DNA from: Rhodobacterales bacterium HKCCE3408 | GTDB taxonomy: Bacteria > Pseudomonadota > Alphaproteobacteria > Rhodobacterales > Rhodobacteraceae | Direction: 5' to 3' | NCBI GenBank assembly: GCA_015689705.1 | Contig: WVSN01000025.1 | Location: forward strand, 1 to 38,696 | Length of the DNA: 38,696 bases | Part shown: in pieces, positions 1-8,746 of the stretch | Numbering within the stretch: the stretch's first letter is position 1 | How the letters are laid out: every line of letters begins with the position of its first letter | The notes under the pieces: generated by a model | What the model was told of the DNA's origin: nothing | Databases searched by the model: none | What the model saw: only the letters and a program-made list of their open reading frames with translations | Position numbers and translations under genes: made by a program

Positions 1-365
1 CCGCCGCCCCTGCTGCGGCCCCCGCCGCCGCGCCTTCTCCGGCACCGGCTACCGCTCCCGCCGCTGCCACGGGTGAGGGCACCCGCCCCGCCGCCCTCGA
101 CGGACCGCGCGGCGGTTCGGCCGACGACCTGAAGAAGATCAAGGGTGTCGGGCCCAAGCTCGAGAAACTTCTGAACACGCTCGGCTTCTATCATTTCGAC
201 CAGATCGCCGCCTGGACGGCCGACGAGGTCGCGTGGGTCGATCAGAACCTCGAAGGCTTCAAGGGCCGCGTCAGCCGCGACGACTGGGTCGCGCAGGCGA
301 AGCTTTTGGCCGCAGGGGGCGAGACCGAATTTTCCAAGAAAGTCGACAAGGGCGATGTATACTAA
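1..365 (+). CDS. nuoE: NADH-quinone oxidoreductase subunit E, C-terminal part (5' truncated by window)
   Basis: Only the last ~120 codons are present, in frame from base 3 to the TAA at 363-365. What remains is an Ala/Pro-rich linker followed by a compact domain with the helix-hairpin-helix signature KKIKGVGPKLEKLL and then GFYHFDQIA. The thioredoxin-like [2Fe-2S] part of NuoE lies outside the window. The call rests on position directly ahead of nuoF and on knowledge that Rhodobacterales NuoE carries such an Ala/Pro linker plus HhH-like C-terminal extension (COG3743-type). The extension is not needed for the iron-sulfur chemistry in shorter NuoE homologues and its role is unknown. The next gene encodes a clear paralogue of this extension. 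Confidence 0.8.
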   Translation, partial: AAPAAAPAAAPSPAPATAPAAATGEGTRPAALDGPRGGSADDLKKIKGVGPKLEKLLNTLGFYHFDQIAAWTADEVAWVDQNLEGFKGRVSRDDWVAQAKLLAAGGETEFSKKVDKGDVY

Positions 366-380
366 GCCCCGGGAGGCTTA
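363..380 (+). other. Small hairpin overlapping the nuoE stop codon
   Basis: TAAGCC (363-368) and GGCTTA (375-380) form a perfect 6-bp stem around a 6-nt loop. The stem contains the nuoE stop codon and lies about 15 nt ahead of the AAGGAG ribosome binding site of the next gene. There is no U-tract, so it is more likely an intra-operon mRNA stability or coupling element than a terminator, if it does anything. Confidence 0.3.
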
Positions 381-406
381 GACACGCAGTCGACAAGGAG
401 CAATAG

Positions 407-916
407 ATGAGCTTCGCAGAACAGATGTGGCTGGGCGCCACCGCCGCGCAGCGGAACGCCCAGTACGTGATGAACTACAGCGCCGCCTTCTACGGGACCG
501 CCGCGATCCAGATGTGGAAAATGGGGGTCGAGGCGCCCATGGCCTTCTGGCAGGCGATGGCGCGCGCCGACAGTACGCCCGCGCTACCGGCACCCACGCC
601 CGCCGCAAACGGAGCCCGCAGGCCGGCCGCCCCGACTCTCGAGGTGGTCGAAGCCGCGCCGGAGTCCGCGTCTGCCGGCCCGAGCACGCATCTTCTGGAT
701 GCGCCGCGCGGCGGCACTGCTGACGACCTGACCGTCCTGTCGGGTGTCGGCGCGAAGCTCGCAACCGCCCTGAACGAATTCGGTATCTACCATTTCGACC
801 AGATCGCTTCGCTGGATGAGGCCGGCATCGACTGGCTGAACGACCAGCAGCCCGGGTTCAAGGCGCTGGCCAAGCGCTTCGACCTCGTCGGTCAGGCCAA
901 GGCGCAGCTGGGCTGA
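407..916 (+). CDS. HhH-domain protein paralogous to the NuoE C-terminal extension
   Basis: A 169-residue protein with a good AAGGAG site just before its ATG. Residues ~1-55 are an aromatic, mildly amphipathic helical segment (QMWKMGVEAPMAFWQAMARA) somewhat like phasin N-termini. Residues ~60-100 are an Ala/Pro linker. Residues ~103-169 closely match the end of NuoE: both have LD-x-PRGG, then ADDL, a GVG-x-KL hairpin and YHFDQIA. The domain resembles H3TH/HhH modules that bind DNA in nucleases, but no catalytic acidic cluster is visible, so a structural or protein-binding role within complex I biogenesis is equally possible. It probably arose by duplication of the nuoE 3' end. No function is established from sequence. 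Confidence 0.8.
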   Translation: MSFAEQMWLGATAAQRNAQYVMNYSAAFYGTAAIQMWKMGVEAPMAFWQAMARADSTPALPAPTPAANGARRPAAPTLEVVEAAPESASAGPSTHLLDAPRGGTADDLTVLSGVGAKLATALNEFGIYHFDQIASLDEAGIDWLNDQQPGFKALAKRFDLVGQAKAQLG

Positions 917-933
917 GGCCCCGCCGCGGGGCC
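917..933 (+). other. GC-rich hairpin after the HhH-domain gene
   Basis: GGCCCC (917-922) pairs with GGGGCC (928-933) across a 5-nt loop, starting immediately after the TGA of the preceding gene. There is no following T-run. It may act as a processing or attenuation hairpin inside the operon. Confidence 0.3.
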
Positions 934-989
934 GGGCGCCGGTGGCGCTCGACCTCCCGGCGTCCCGCGTTCCGACCGGCGATTTCCCC

Positions 990-1232
990 GTGACCGATCC
1001 AACCCGAGACGCCCGCAAGCTGGCGCGTCGCGCCCGGCGCGCCGCCGTCATCATGGCTGTCAGCATGATGGGATGGGTCGCGGCGAATTTTGCCGGGGCG
1101 CGGCTTGGCTGGCCGGCCTACCTGTCCTTCGCCACCGATATCGCCGCGATCTGCGGCCTGCTCTGGGCGCTGTGGGTCACCTTCGAGATATGGCGCGATG
1201 GCCGCCGCAACGACGTGCCGCCGGACGACTGA
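990..1232 (+). CDS. DUF5337 family small membrane protein
   Basis: An 80-residue protein if begun at the GTG at 990. The frame is also open to a GTG at 942, but the shorter form matches the usual DUF5337 layout as I recall it: a basic N-terminus (RDARKLARRARRAA) followed by two transmembrane helices (residues ~19-37 and ~45-65) and a short charged tail. Neither start has a convincing ribosome binding site. DUF5337 proteins occur next to nuoF in Rhodobacterales. Their function is unknown, and the context suggests a link to complex I assembly or stability in the cytoplasmic membrane. Confidence 0.7.
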   Translation: MTDPTRDARKLARRARRAAVIMAVSMMGWVAANFAGARLGWPAYLSFATDIAAICGLLWALWVTFEIWRDGRRNDVPPDD

Positions 1233-1304
1233 ACGAGACGGATTGTCCTCTGGCCAAAGCGGGCCAGTTGGTCCAGAACTGCGCAGGAACGCTGGGAGTT
1301 TGCC

Positions 1305-2594
1305 ATGCTGTCCGACAAAGACCGGATCTTCACGAACATCTACGGAATGCACGAGCGCACGCTGGCCGGCGCCAGGAAGCGCGGCCACTGGGACGGGACC
1401 AAGGATCTGGTCGGGCTCGGGCGGGACAAGATCGTGGAGATCATGAAGGCCTCGGGCCTGCGCGGGCGCGGCGGCGCGGGTTTCCCGACCGGCCTCAAAT
1501 GGTCCTTCATGCCGAAGGAAACCGACGGCCGTCCCTCCTACCTCGTGGTGAACGCCGACGAATCCGAACCGGGTACCTGCAAGGACCGGGAAATCATGCG
1601 GAACGACCCGCATACCCTGATCGAGGGCTGCCTGATCGCGTCCTTCGCGATGGGCGCGCATGTCAGCTACATCTACATCCGCGGCGAATACATCCGGGAG
1701 CGCGAGGCGCTGCAGGCCGCGATCGACGAAGCCTATGATGCCGGTCTTCTCGGCAAGAACGCCGCCGGGTCGGGTTGGGACTTCGATCTCTATCTCCACC
1801 ATGGCGCGGGCGCCTATATCTGCGGTGAGGAAACCGCGCTTCTGGAAAGCCTCGAGGGCAAGAAGGGCATGCCGCGGATGAAGCCGCCGTTCCCGGCCGG
1901 GGCGGGGCTGTACGGTTGCCCGACGACAGTGAACAACGTCGAGTCCATCGCGGTGGTGCCGACGATCCTGCGGCGCGGCGCGGAATGGTTCGCGGGCTTC
2001 GGCCGGGCGAACAACGCCGGCACCAAGCTTTTCGCGATCTCGGGCCATGTGAACAATCCCTGCGTCGTCGAGGAGGAGATGAGCATCCCCTTCGACGAGC
2101 TGATCGAGCGGCATTGCGGCGGCGTGCGTGGCGGGTGGGACAACCTCAAGGCGGTGATCCCGGGCGGATCGTCCGTCCGTTGCCTGCCCGGTCACGTCAT
2201 GCGTGACGGTGCCATCATGGATTTCGACTGGCTGCGCGAGCGCAATTCAGGTCTCGGCACAGCGGCGGTCATCGTGATGGACAAGTCGACCGACATCATC
2301 AAGGCGATCTGGCGGCTGTCGAAGTTCTACAAGCACGAAAGCTGCGGCCAGTGCACGCCCTGCCGCGAGGGCACGGGCTGGATGATGCGCGTCATGGACC
2401 GCCTCGTGAAAGGCGAGGCCGATCCGGCCGAGATCGACATGCTCTACGACGTGACCAAACAGGTCGAGGGCCACACTATCTGCGCGCTCGGCGATGCCGC
2501 GGCCTGGCCGATCCAGGGTCTGATCCACCATTTCCGCGACGAGATCGAGGCGCGGATCGCCGACAAGCGCAAAGGCGCGGTGGCGGCGGAGTAA
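1305..2594 (+). CDS. nuoF: NADH-quinone oxidoreductase subunit F (NADH-binding, FMN and 4Fe-4S)
   Basis: This 429-residue protein is the NADH-oxidising subunit of complex I, transferring electrons from NADH through FMN to cluster N3. The length matches Paracoccus Nqo1. The FMN/NADH region shows [13 protein letters not shown] (residues 51-63), [14 protein letters not shown] (83-96) and [19 protein letters not shown]. The [4Fe-4S] ligands are Cys347, Cys350 and Cys353 in ESCGQCTPC, plus Cys393 in [13 protein letters not shown] site precedes the ATG. In the cell it sits in the peripheral arm facing the cytoplasm with NuoE and NuoG. Confidence 0.97.
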   Translation: MLSDKDRIFTNIYGMHERTLAGARKRGHWDGTKDLVGLGRDKIVEIMKASGLRGRGGAGFPTGLKWSFMPKETDGRPSYLVVNADESEPGTCKDREIMRNDPHTLIEGCLIASFAMGAHVSYIYIRGEYIREREALQAAIDEAYDAGLLGKNAAGSGWDFDLYLHHGAGAYICGEETALLESLEGKKGMPRMKPPFPAGAGLYGCPTTVNNVESIAVVPTILRRGAEWFAGFGRANNAGTKLFAISGHVNNPCVVEEEMSIPFDELIERHCGGVRGGWDNLKAVIPGGSSVRCLPGHVMRDGAIMDFDWLRERNSGLGTAAVIVMDKSTDIIKAIWRLSKFYKHESCGQCTPCREGTGWMMRVMDRLVKGEADPAEIDMLYDVTKQVEGHTICALGDAAAWPIQGLIHHFRDEIEARIADKRKGAVAAE

Positions 2595-2599
2595 CCGGG

Positions 2600-2776
2600 A
2601 TGTGCTTCGCCGATATCGACCACAAGACCCTGATGCGCGAGACCGAAGAGCGTCTGGCGCGTCATGCGGCCCGTCGGCGCGTCGAATGGCACCTTCTGCC
2701 CGCCCTGCGGCGACTGGTGTCGCGGATCGCGCGGCGTCCTGCCAGACAATCGACGGTGACCGTTCCCGCGGAGTGA
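2600..2776 (+). CDS. Small hypothetical protein between nuoF and the next membrane protein (58 aa)
   Basis: The ATG at 2600 lies five bases after the nuoF TAA and opens a 58-residue frame ending at a TGA. The product is basic, with many Arg in the second half (RHAARRRVEWHLLPALRRLV) and one Cys near the start. No domain is recognised and no transmembrane helix is clear. Its placement so close to nuoF suggests translational coupling. Because the frame is short and lies in GC-rich DNA where chance ORFs are common, it is only a moderate call. Confidence 0.45.
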   Translation: MCFADIDHKTLMRETEERLARHAARRRVEWHLLPALRRLVSRIARRPARQSTVTVPAE

Positions 2777-3044
2777 GTCGCTCGGCTGACTGACAGACGG
2801 GTCTCCGCCGTAAAACAGGCGGACCGCGCCTCTTTTCCGTGCACAACCTGACCGCGAGTCGGCACACCGTCGCATGCAATCGGCGGTCGATGTTGCACTC
2901 AGCACACAGTATGGCGGTTCGGCGCTTGTGGATGGCTGATATGCGCGGGAATTTGCCCGTTTTCGCGGGCGGTTTCGGGCCCGCTGGCGCGCCGGGTGAC
3001 GCAGGGATATCTCCGCCTCACCCCTCCCCATTGTCCAGTTCGGG
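2777..3044. other. 268-nt intergenic stretch within the nuo operon
   Basis: No convincing gene lies here. A weak hairpin, TCCGCC (2804-2809) with GGCGGA (2818-2823), is followed within 10 nt by a short T-rich patch and could be an inefficient terminator after the 58-aa ORF. A second GCGGGC/GCCCGC inverted repeat lies near 2967-2986. The base composition is less GC-rich than the flanking genes. An internal promoter for the downstream nuo genes could be here, but no good -35/-10 pair was found. Confidence 0.3.
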
Positions 3045-3431
3045 ATGCTCTCAATGGACACCACGGTCACGATCATGGTGATTTCGATCTACGCAGGCGC
3101 CGTCTTCGCGCCGCTGGCGGTTTTCGTTGCTGCCCGGCGCACCGGCCATGGTCCGCTCTGGCAGGGCGCGGCGCTCGGATGTGCGGCGGTCATCTGGCTC
3201 ATTCTCATTCTCGGCTTCGCGCAGCAATTCCTCGAGCTGACCTTCTTCGCCGACCTCCTCGACCGGATCGCCTTCCTCGGCGTCGTGGCACTGGCCGTGC
3301 TGTCCTGCCTCGGTTTCATGATCGCCGTGCGCCGCTGGCCGGGCGAGACCGGCGACTGGGACGATCTCGACGGCCGCCCGCAGGAGCCGCGCCGCCGGAT
3401 TTCGCCGACGGTCCGGCACGAGATGACCTGA
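3045..3431 (+). CDS. Hypothetical multi-pass membrane protein in the nuo operon
   Basis: A 128-residue protein (125 if the second ATG at 3054 is used) with three probable transmembrane helices at about residues 7-30, 40-62 and 73-95, then a charged hydrophilic tail rich in Asp and Arg (GETGDWDDLDGRPQEPRRR). No conserved catalytic motif or known family is recognised. The coding sequence is well formed with strong GC bias at third positions. It lies between nuoF and nuoG, where Rhodobacterales carry several small genes of unknown role. A complex I accessory or assembly function is an inference from position only. Confidence 0.7.
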   Translation: MLSMDTTVTIMVISIYAGAVFAPLAVFVAARRTGHGPLWQGAALGCAAVIWLILILGFAQQFLELTFFADLLDRIAFLGVVALAVLSCLGFMIAVRRWPGETGDWDDLDGRPQEPRRRISPTVRHEMT

Positions 3432-3545
3432 CGCACCGTCCGCGCCCGTCAGCGGGCGACGGACCGCGTGATATTGCATAACAGGGGTGCTGCGCCCCAT
3501 CTGCCGCCAGACGACGACCCCGAGCATGTCAACCAGAGGCAGATC

Positions 3546-3983
3546 ATGTCCCGACTTCCCCTCAACCTCGCGCTCGGCGCGCTGGCCCTGACGGGCTTTG
3601 CCGTGCTGACGACCCTGGGTGGTGGCGCCCGCGCGGACCGCTACGACGCCCTGCGCGCCGACCCGGTGATCGAAAACGGCCTGCTGATCGCGGCCATCGG
3701 CACCTATTTCGACGAACACTGTCCGAGCTTCGAGCTGCGCGAAGGCAGGGCGCGGTCGGCGGCGTTCAATCTGGGGATGCGGGCGCTCGGCATGGGCTAC
3801 AGCCCGTCCGAGATCGAGGCCTATATCGACAGCGAGGACGAGAAGGCACGGGTGCTTGCCCGGGCCGAGGCATGGTTCCAGCAACAGGGCGCGGATCCCG
3901 ACGTGTCGGAGGAAGTTTGCCAGGTCGCCCGCGACGAAATCGCAGGGGATACCACCATTGGCAGACTGATCCGGGAGCGTTAG
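3546..3983 (+). CDS. DUF5333 family exported protein
   Basis: A 145-residue protein starting at the ATG at 3546, preceded by an AGAGGC-type site. Upstream in-frame starts exist (3468) but would put the signal peptide inside the protein. Residues 1-29 form a signal peptide (hydrophobic core [18 protein letters not shown], cleavage near ARA). The mature part is mostly helical and acidic, with two cysteines (in EHCPSF and EEVCQV) that could form a disulfide. It matches my memory of DUF5333 proteins found beside nuoG in Rhodobacterales. It is probably periplasmic. Function is unknown. Confidence 0.72.
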   Translation: MSRLPLNLALGALALTGFAVLTTLGGGARADRYDALRADPVIENGLLIAAIGTYFDEHCPSFELREGRARSAAFNLGMRALGMGYSPSEIEAYIDSEDEKARVLARAEAWFQQQGADPDVSEEVCQVARDEIAGDTTIGRLIRER

Positions 3984-3999
3984 AACACCGGGGACCGAT

Positions 4000-4025
4000 G
4001 CAGGTGCGGCAAGACCGGCGCCTGC
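4000..4025 (+). promoter_or_regulatory. Hairpin directly ahead of the nuoG ribosome binding site
   Basis: GCAGGTGC (4000-4007) pairs with GCGCCTGC (4018-4025), eight pairs with one G-U, across a 10-nt loop. The AGGAGG of nuoG follows at 4030-4035. It could influence nuoG translation or mark an mRNA processing site. No experimental precedent is known to me. Confidence 0.3.
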
Positions 4026-4047
4026 CAGCCAGGAGGCACCGGACCCC

Positions 4048-6072
4048 ATGAGCGACCTGAGGAAAATCGTCATCGACGGCCGCGAGGTCGAGGTCGACCC
4101 CGCCCTCACCCTGATCCAGGCCTGCGAGCAGGCCGGGATCGAAATCCCGCGGTTCTGCTACCACGAACGCCTTTCGATCGCGGGCAATTGCCGCATGTGC
4201 CTCGTCGAGGTCGTCGGCGGCCCGCCGAAGCCCGCGGCCTCCTGCGCGATGCAGGTGCGCGACCTCCGGCCCGGCCCGGAAGGCCAGCCGCCGGTGGTCA
4301 AGACCAACTCGCCGATGGTCAAGAAGGCGCGCGAGGGGGTGATGGAGTTCCTGCTCATCAACCACCCGCTCGACTGCCCGATCTGCGACCAGGGCGGCGA
4401 ATGCGACCTGCAGGACCAGGCGATGGCCTACGGCGTCGATTTCTCGCGCTACCGCGAACCGAAGCGCGCGGTGGACAACATGGATCTCGGCCCGCTTGTC
4501 GGCACGCACATGACGCGCTGCATCTCCTGCACGCGCTGCGTCCGCTTCATCACCGAGGTCGCGGGGATGCCCGAACTCGGCCAGACCGGCCGGGGCGAGG
4601 ATGCGGAAATCACAGCCTATCTCGGCCAGACGCTGGAAAGCGAGATGCAGGGCAACATCGTCGATCTCTGCCCGGTCGGCGCGCTGACTTCGAAGCCCTA
4701 CGCCTTCACGGCCCGCCCGTGGGAGCTGACGAAGACTGAATCCATCGACGTGATGGACGCGCTCGGCTCGAACATCCGGATCGACACGAAGGGCCGGCAG
4801 GTCATGCGCATCCTTCCGCGCAACCATGACGGCGTGAACGAGGAGTGGTTGTCGGACAAGTCCCGCTATGTCTGGGACGGCCTGCGCCGCCAGCGCCTCG
4901 ACAAGCCCTACATCCGGGAAGGCGGCAAGCTGCGCCCCGCCTCGTGGGACGAGGCGCTGAGTTTGGCCGCGCAGAAAATGCAGTCGGCCACGAAGATCGC
5001 CGGACTGGTCGGCGATCTCGCCCCGGTCGAGGCGGCTTTCGCGCTGAAAGGTCTCGTGGACTCGAAGGGCGGGGTCGTCGAATGCCGGACCGATGGCGCG
5101 AAGCTGCCCGCCGGCAACCGCGCCGCCTATGCGGGCACCGCAGCGATCGAGGATATCGACAGCGCCGGTGGCATTCTTCTGATCGGCACCAACCCGCGCG
5201 CCGAGGCGCCTGTGCTCAATTCCCGCATCCGCAAGGCCTGGCTGCGCGGTGCGATCGTCGGGCTCATCGGCGAACCGGTCGATCTGACCTACGACTACCA
5301 CCATTTTGGCACCGACCGCGCCGCGCTCGAAGCTCATCTGAAGACGGCGAAAGAGGCGCCGGCCGACGACCGGCCCGGCCTCGTGATCGTCGGGCAGGGG
5401 GCCATCCGCGGCGATGACGGCGCGGCGGTTCTGGGCCACGCCATGGCCATCGCCGAAGCCAGGGGCGCGGGTCTCCTGATCCTGCACGCCGCGGCCTCGC
5501 GCGTCGGCGCGATGGATATCGGCGCCGTGACCGAGGGTGGAATCGAGGCTGCGCTGGATGGCGCAGATGTCGTCTACAACCTCGGTGCGGACGAGATGGA
5601 CGTGCCCGATGGCGCCTTCGTCATCTATCAGGGCGCGCATGGCGACCGGGGCGCGCACCGCGCCGACGTTGTCCTGCCCGGCGCCGCCTGGACTGAAGAG
5701 CCGGGGCTGTTCGTCAATACCGAGGGCCGCCCGCAGCTTGCCTTCCGCGCCGGCTTCCCGCCGGGCGAGGCGCGCGAGAACTGGGCGATCCTGCGCGCGC
5801 TGTCGGCCCGCATCGGCGAGACGCTGCCATATGACAGCCTCGACCAGCTGCGCCGCGCGCTCGTCGAGGCCGTGCCGCACCTCGGGCTGATCGACGAGGT
5901 CCCGGAGAATTCCGGCCCCGCGCTGGAGCCGGGCAAGCTCGGGCAGGGCGATTTCGCAAGTTGGGTGACCGACCACTTCCTGACCAATCCGGTCGCCCGG
6001 TCGAGCCCGCTGATGGCCGAGCTGTCGCGTGCCGCCCGGTCGCGCTCCGAGGACCGCATCGCCGCGGAATAA
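4048..6072 (+). CDS. nuoG: NADH-quinone oxidoreductase subunit G (iron-sulfur, molybdopterin-like)
   Basis: A 674-residue protein, the same size as Paracoccus Nqo3. Residues 1-80 are a ferredoxin-type [2Fe-2S] domain with Cys37, Cys48, Cys51 and Cys66. Next comes the NuoG 4Fe-4S region with the [18 protein letters not shown] motif, then a second 4Fe-4S region with [10 protein letters not shown] and [11 protein letters not shown]. The remaining ~430 residues are the molybdopterin-oxidoreductase-like domain, which in complex I carries no cofactor. It passes electrons along the peripheral arm toward NuoB. An AGGAGG lies 12 nt before the ATG, following a hairpin. Confidence 0.97.
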   Translation: MSDLRKIVIDGREVEVDPALTLIQACEQAGIEIPRFCYHERLSIAGNCRMCLVEVVGGPPKPAASCAMQVRDLRPGPEGQPPVVKTNSPMVKKAREGVMEFLLINHPLDCPICDQGGECDLQDQAMAYGVDFSRYREPKRAVDNMDLGPLVGTHMTRCISCTRCVRFITEVAGMPELGQTGRGEDAEITAYLGQTLESEMQGNIVDLCPVGALTSKPYAFTARPWELTKTESIDVMDALGSNIRIDTKGRQVMRILPRNHDGVNEEWLSDKSRYVWDGLRRQRLDKPYIREGGKLRPASWDEALSLAAQKMQSATKIAGLVGDLAPVEAAFALKGLVDSKGGVVECRTDGAKLPAGNRAAYAGTAAIEDIDSAGGILLIGTNPRAEAPVLNSRIRKAWLRGAIVGLIGEPVDLTYDYHHFGTDRAALEAHLKTAKEAPADDRPGLVIVGQGAIRGDDGAAVLGHAMAIAEARGAGLLILHAAASRVGAMDIGAVTEGGIEAALDGADVVYNLGADEMDVPDGAFVIYQGAHGDRGAHRADVVLPGAAWTEEPGLFVNTEGRPQLAFRAGFPPGEARENWAILRALSARIGETLPYDSLDQLRRALVEAVPHLGLIDEVPENSGPALEPGKLGQGDFASWVTDHFLTNPVARSSPLMAELSRAARSRSEDRIAAE

Positions 6073-6191
6073 CCGCGACATGACCGCACAAACTCGCGTT
6101 CTCCCTCTGGCCAAGGGCGGGGGAATGCGGTTTACAACGGGGTTGTGAGCCGGATCGCCACCTTGGACCGACGCCACCGGTAAGGGGAGCC

Positions 6192-7232
6192 ATGGACATC
6201 TCTTTCTTCGACTCGCCCCTGGGGCTCGCGCTGATCATCATCGCTCAATGCGGGATGGTGATCACGTTCGTGATGGTGTCGCTGCTTTTCCTCGTCTACG
6301 GCGACCGGAAGATCTGGGCGGCGGTCCAGATGCGCCGCGGCCCGAACGTTGTGGGCGTCTTCGGCCTGCTTCAGACGGTGGCCGACGCGCTGAAATACGT
6401 GGTGAAGGAGGTCGTGATCCCCGCCGGTGCGGACCGGGCGGTGTTCCTCATGGCCCCGATGGCGAGCTTCGTTCTGGCGATGATCGCCTGGGCCGTGATC
6501 CCGTTCAACGACCGGTGGGTGCTGGCGGACCTGAACGTCGCGATCCTCTACGTCCTCGCGATCTCCTCGCTCGAGGTCTACGGCGTCATCATGGGCGGAT
6601 GGGCGTCGAATTCGAAATACCCGTTCCTTGGCTCGCTCCGCTCGGCCGCGCAGATGATCTCCTACGAGGTCTCGATCGGCTTCATCATCATCGGCGTGAT
6701 CCTGTCCACGGGCTCGCTTAACTTCGGCCAGATCGTCGCCGCGCAGGACACCGGCTACGGGCTCTTCGGCTGGTACTGGCTGCCGCACCTGCCGATGGTG
6801 TTCCTGTTCTTCATCTCGTGCCTGGCCGAGACCAATCGCCCGCCCTTCGACCTGCCCGAAGCCGAGTCCGAACTCGTCGCCGGCTACCAGGTCGAATATT
6901 CCTCGACGCCGTTCCTGCTGTTCATGGCAGGCGAATACATCGCCATCTTCCTGATGTGCGCGCTGACCTCGCTGCTGTTTTTCGGCGGCTGGCTGTCGCC
7001 GATCCCGGGCCTGCCCGACGGGGCGCTCTGGATGGTCGGCAAGATGGCGTTCTTCTTCTTCCTCTTCGCGATGGTGAAAGCCATCGTCCCGCGCTACCGC
7101 TACGACCAGCTGATGCGGCTTGGCTGGAAGGTGTTCCTGCCGATGTCGCTCGCATGGGTCGTGATCGTCGCGTTCCTCGCCAAGTTCGAGGTGCTCGGCG
7201 GCTTCTGGGCGCGGTGGACCATCGGAGGCTGA
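6192..7232 (+). CDS. nuoH: NADH-quinone oxidoreductase subunit H
   Basis: A 346-residue polytopic membrane protein with about eight transmembrane helices, forming the quinone-chamber part of complex I next to the peripheral arm. The conserved cytoplasmic loop [19 protein letters not shown] (around residues 215-235) and the RRGPNVVG motif near residue 53 are both present. AAGGGGAG precedes the ATG. A 119-nt gap separates it from nuoG and contains only a possible 22-codon ORF. The next gene starts one base after its stop. Confidence 0.97.
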   Translation: MDISFFDSPLGLALIIIAQCGMVITFVMVSLLFLVYGDRKIWAAVQMRRGPNVVGVFGLLQTVADALKYVVKEVVIPAGADRAVFLMAPMASFVLAMIAWAVIPFNDRWVLADLNVAILYVLAISSLEVYGVIMGGWASNSKYPFLGSLRSAAQMISYEVSIGFIIIGVILSTGSLNFGQIVAAQDTGYGLFGWYWLPHLPMVFLFFISCLAETNRPPFDLPEAESELVAGYQVEYSSTPFLLFMAGEYIAIFLMCALTSLLFFGGWLSPIPGLPDGALWMVGKMAFFFFLFAMVKAIVPRYRYDQLMRLGWKVFLPMSLAWVVIVAFLAKFEVLGGFWARWTIGG

Positions 7233-7233
7233 C

Positions 7234-7728
7234 ATGACCCAGATCGACTGGACCCGCGCGACCAAGTATTTCCTCCTGCAGGACATGTGGACCGGCATGA
7301 AGCTCGGTCTGAAGTACTTCTTCGCGCCCAAGGCGACCGTGAACTACCCGCACGAGAAGGGGCCGCTCAGCCCCCGTTTCCGCGGGGAACACGCGCTCCG
7401 CCGCTATCCCAACGGCGAGGAACGCTGCATCGCCTGCAAGCTCTGCGAAGCGATCTGCCCGGCCCAGGCCATCACCATCGACGCCGAACCGCGCGAGGAC
7501 GGCAGCCGCCGCACCACGCGCTACGACATCGACATGACGAAGTGCATCTATTGCGGCTTCTGCCAGGAGGCCTGCCCGGTCGACGCCATCGTCGAGGGCC
7601 CGAACTTCGAGTTCGCCACCGAGACGCGGGAGGAGCTGTTCTACGACAAGCAGAAGCTTCTCGAGAACGGCGACCGGTGGGAGGCCGAGATCGCGCGGAA
7701 CCTCGAACTGGACGCGCCGTACAGATGA
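7234..7728 (+). CDS. nuoI: NADH-quinone oxidoreductase subunit I (two 4Fe-4S clusters)
   Basis: A 164-residue ferredoxin-like subunit carrying clusters N6a and N6b. The ligands are Cys65, Cys68, Cys71 and Cys75 in [12 protein letters not shown], and Cys104, Cys107, Cys110 and Cys114 in [17 protein letters not shown] lies 8-9 bases before the ATG, at the very end of nuoH, giving tight coupling. It links NuoG clusters to NuoB and the quinone site. Its last codons overlap the next start in an ATGA at 7725-7728. Confidence 0.97.
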   Translation: MTQIDWTRATKYFLLQDMWTGMKLGLKYFFAPKATVNYPHEKGPLSPRFRGEHALRRYPNGEERCIACKLCEAICPAQAITIDAEPREDGSRRTTRYDIDMTKCIYCGFCQEACPVDAIVEGPNFEFATETREELFYDKQKLLENGDRWEAEIARNLELDAPYR

Positions 7729-8132
7729 GCGAGAACGACAATCCCTTCGCCGCGCTCTTCGCGCAGACCCAGACCATGATGCAGGACTGGGTCAAGGCGG
7801 TGAACCCGGCGATGGCCAACTTCACGCCGCAGGGCTTCGACAAGATGTGGCCGACGGTCCCGTCCGAGATGCTCGAGGCGTTCTGGGGCAAGCAGTTCAA
7901 TCCCGAGGGTCTCGACGCCAAGACGCGGCTTTTGCTGACCCTGCAGGGCCTTACGATCCAGGGCGCGCTGGCCGAGCCGCAGATCCGGCTGACCGTGCGC
8001 CACGCGATCGAAGCGGGCGCGACGAAGCAGGAGGTCGCCGAGGCGATCGGCATGGCCGCCGTTTTCGGCGGCGTCCCGGCGATGAACAAGGCGATGGAAC
8101 TGGCCCGCGAGGCCATCGACGGAGCGGACTGA
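7725..8132 (+). CDS. Carboxymuconolactone decarboxylase (CMD/AhpD-like) family protein
   Basis: A 135-residue protein overlapping nuoI by four bases (ATGA) and nuoJ by one (TGATG), so it belongs to the same translated chain. Residues ~60-130 have the CMD fold pattern: [19 protein letters not shown], then [25 protein letters not shown]. The AhpD CxxC redox motif is absent and the protein has no cysteine, so peroxidase activity is unlikely. The first ~50 residues ([17 protein letters not shown], then [12 protein letters not shown]) look like phasin or PHA-granule protein N-termini rather than the CMD domain. It could be an accessory protein of complex I or an unrelated passenger. No reaction can be assigned. 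Confidence 0.82.
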   Translation: MSENDNPFAALFAQTQTMMQDWVKAVNPAMANFTPQGFDKMWPTVPSEMLEAFWGKQFNPEGLDAKTRLLLTLQGLTIQGALAEPQIRLTVRHAIEAGATKQEVAEAIGMAAVFGGVPAMNKAMELAREAIDGAD

Positions 8133-8746
8133 TGGGCATTGCGGATTTCACCTTCTACGTCTTCGCGCTGGTGGTCATCGCGGCGGGCTTCTTCACCGTC
8201 GTCTCGCGCAACCCGGTCCATTCGGTCCTGTGGCTGATCCTGGCCTTCCTGACCTCGGCCGGGCTGTTCGTCCTGATGGGGGCAGAGTTCGTCGCGATGC
8301 TGCTCATCATCGTCTACGTGGGCGCGGTCGCGGTGCTGTTCCTGTTCGTCGTGATGATGCTCGACGTCGATTTCGCCGAGCTTAAGGCCGAGATGGCGCG
8401 TTACGTGCCGCTCGCGGGCCTGATCGGCCTCGTCCTCCTGATGCAGCTCGGCCTCGCCTACGGGACCTGGGTCACCGGCGAGGGGGTCGAACTGCTGGAC
8501 GCGCCGCAAGGCACGCCCGAGGGCGCGGCGCACAATACCGCCGCGCTCGGCGCGCTGATCTACGACCGCTACTGGCTCCTGTTCCAGATGGCCGGCCTGA
8601 TCCTGCTCGTCGCCATGGTCGGCGCCATCCTCCTGACGCTCCGCCACCGCACGGACATCAAGCGCCAGGATGTGCTCGCGCAGCTCTACCGCGATCCGAA
8701 GAAGGCCATGGAGCTGAAGGACGTGAAATCGGGGCAGGGGCTGTGA
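8132..8746 (+). CDS. nuoJ: NADH-quinone oxidoreductase subunit J
   Basis: A 204-residue membrane subunit with about five transmembrane helices. The conserved third helix [20 protein letters not shown] contains the pi-bulge region and the glutamate typical of NuoJ. It forms part of the proton-path region next to NuoK and NuoA. The ATG overlaps the stop of the previous gene (TGATG). The C-terminus overlaps the next ORF by four bases (GTGA at 8743-8746). NuoK, normally next, is displaced by two inserted genes. Confidence 0.95.
   Translation: MGIADFTFYVFALVVIAAGFFTVVSRNPVHSVLWLILAFLTSAGLFVLMGAEFVAMLLIIVYVGAVAVLFLFVVMMLDVDFAELKAEMARYVPLAGLIGLVLLMQLGLAYGTWVTGEGVELLDAPQGTPEGAAHNTAALGALIYDRYWLLFQMAGLILLVAMVGAILLTLRHRTDIKRQDVLAQLYRDPKKAMELKDVKSGQGL

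Noticed and set aside
3766-6177. Very long open frame on the minus strand opposite nuoG (about 800 codons)
   Set aside because: It mirrors the codon pattern of nuoG in GC-rich DNA, has no recognisable domain and is rich in Arg, Ala, Gly and Asp as expected for an antisense shadow.
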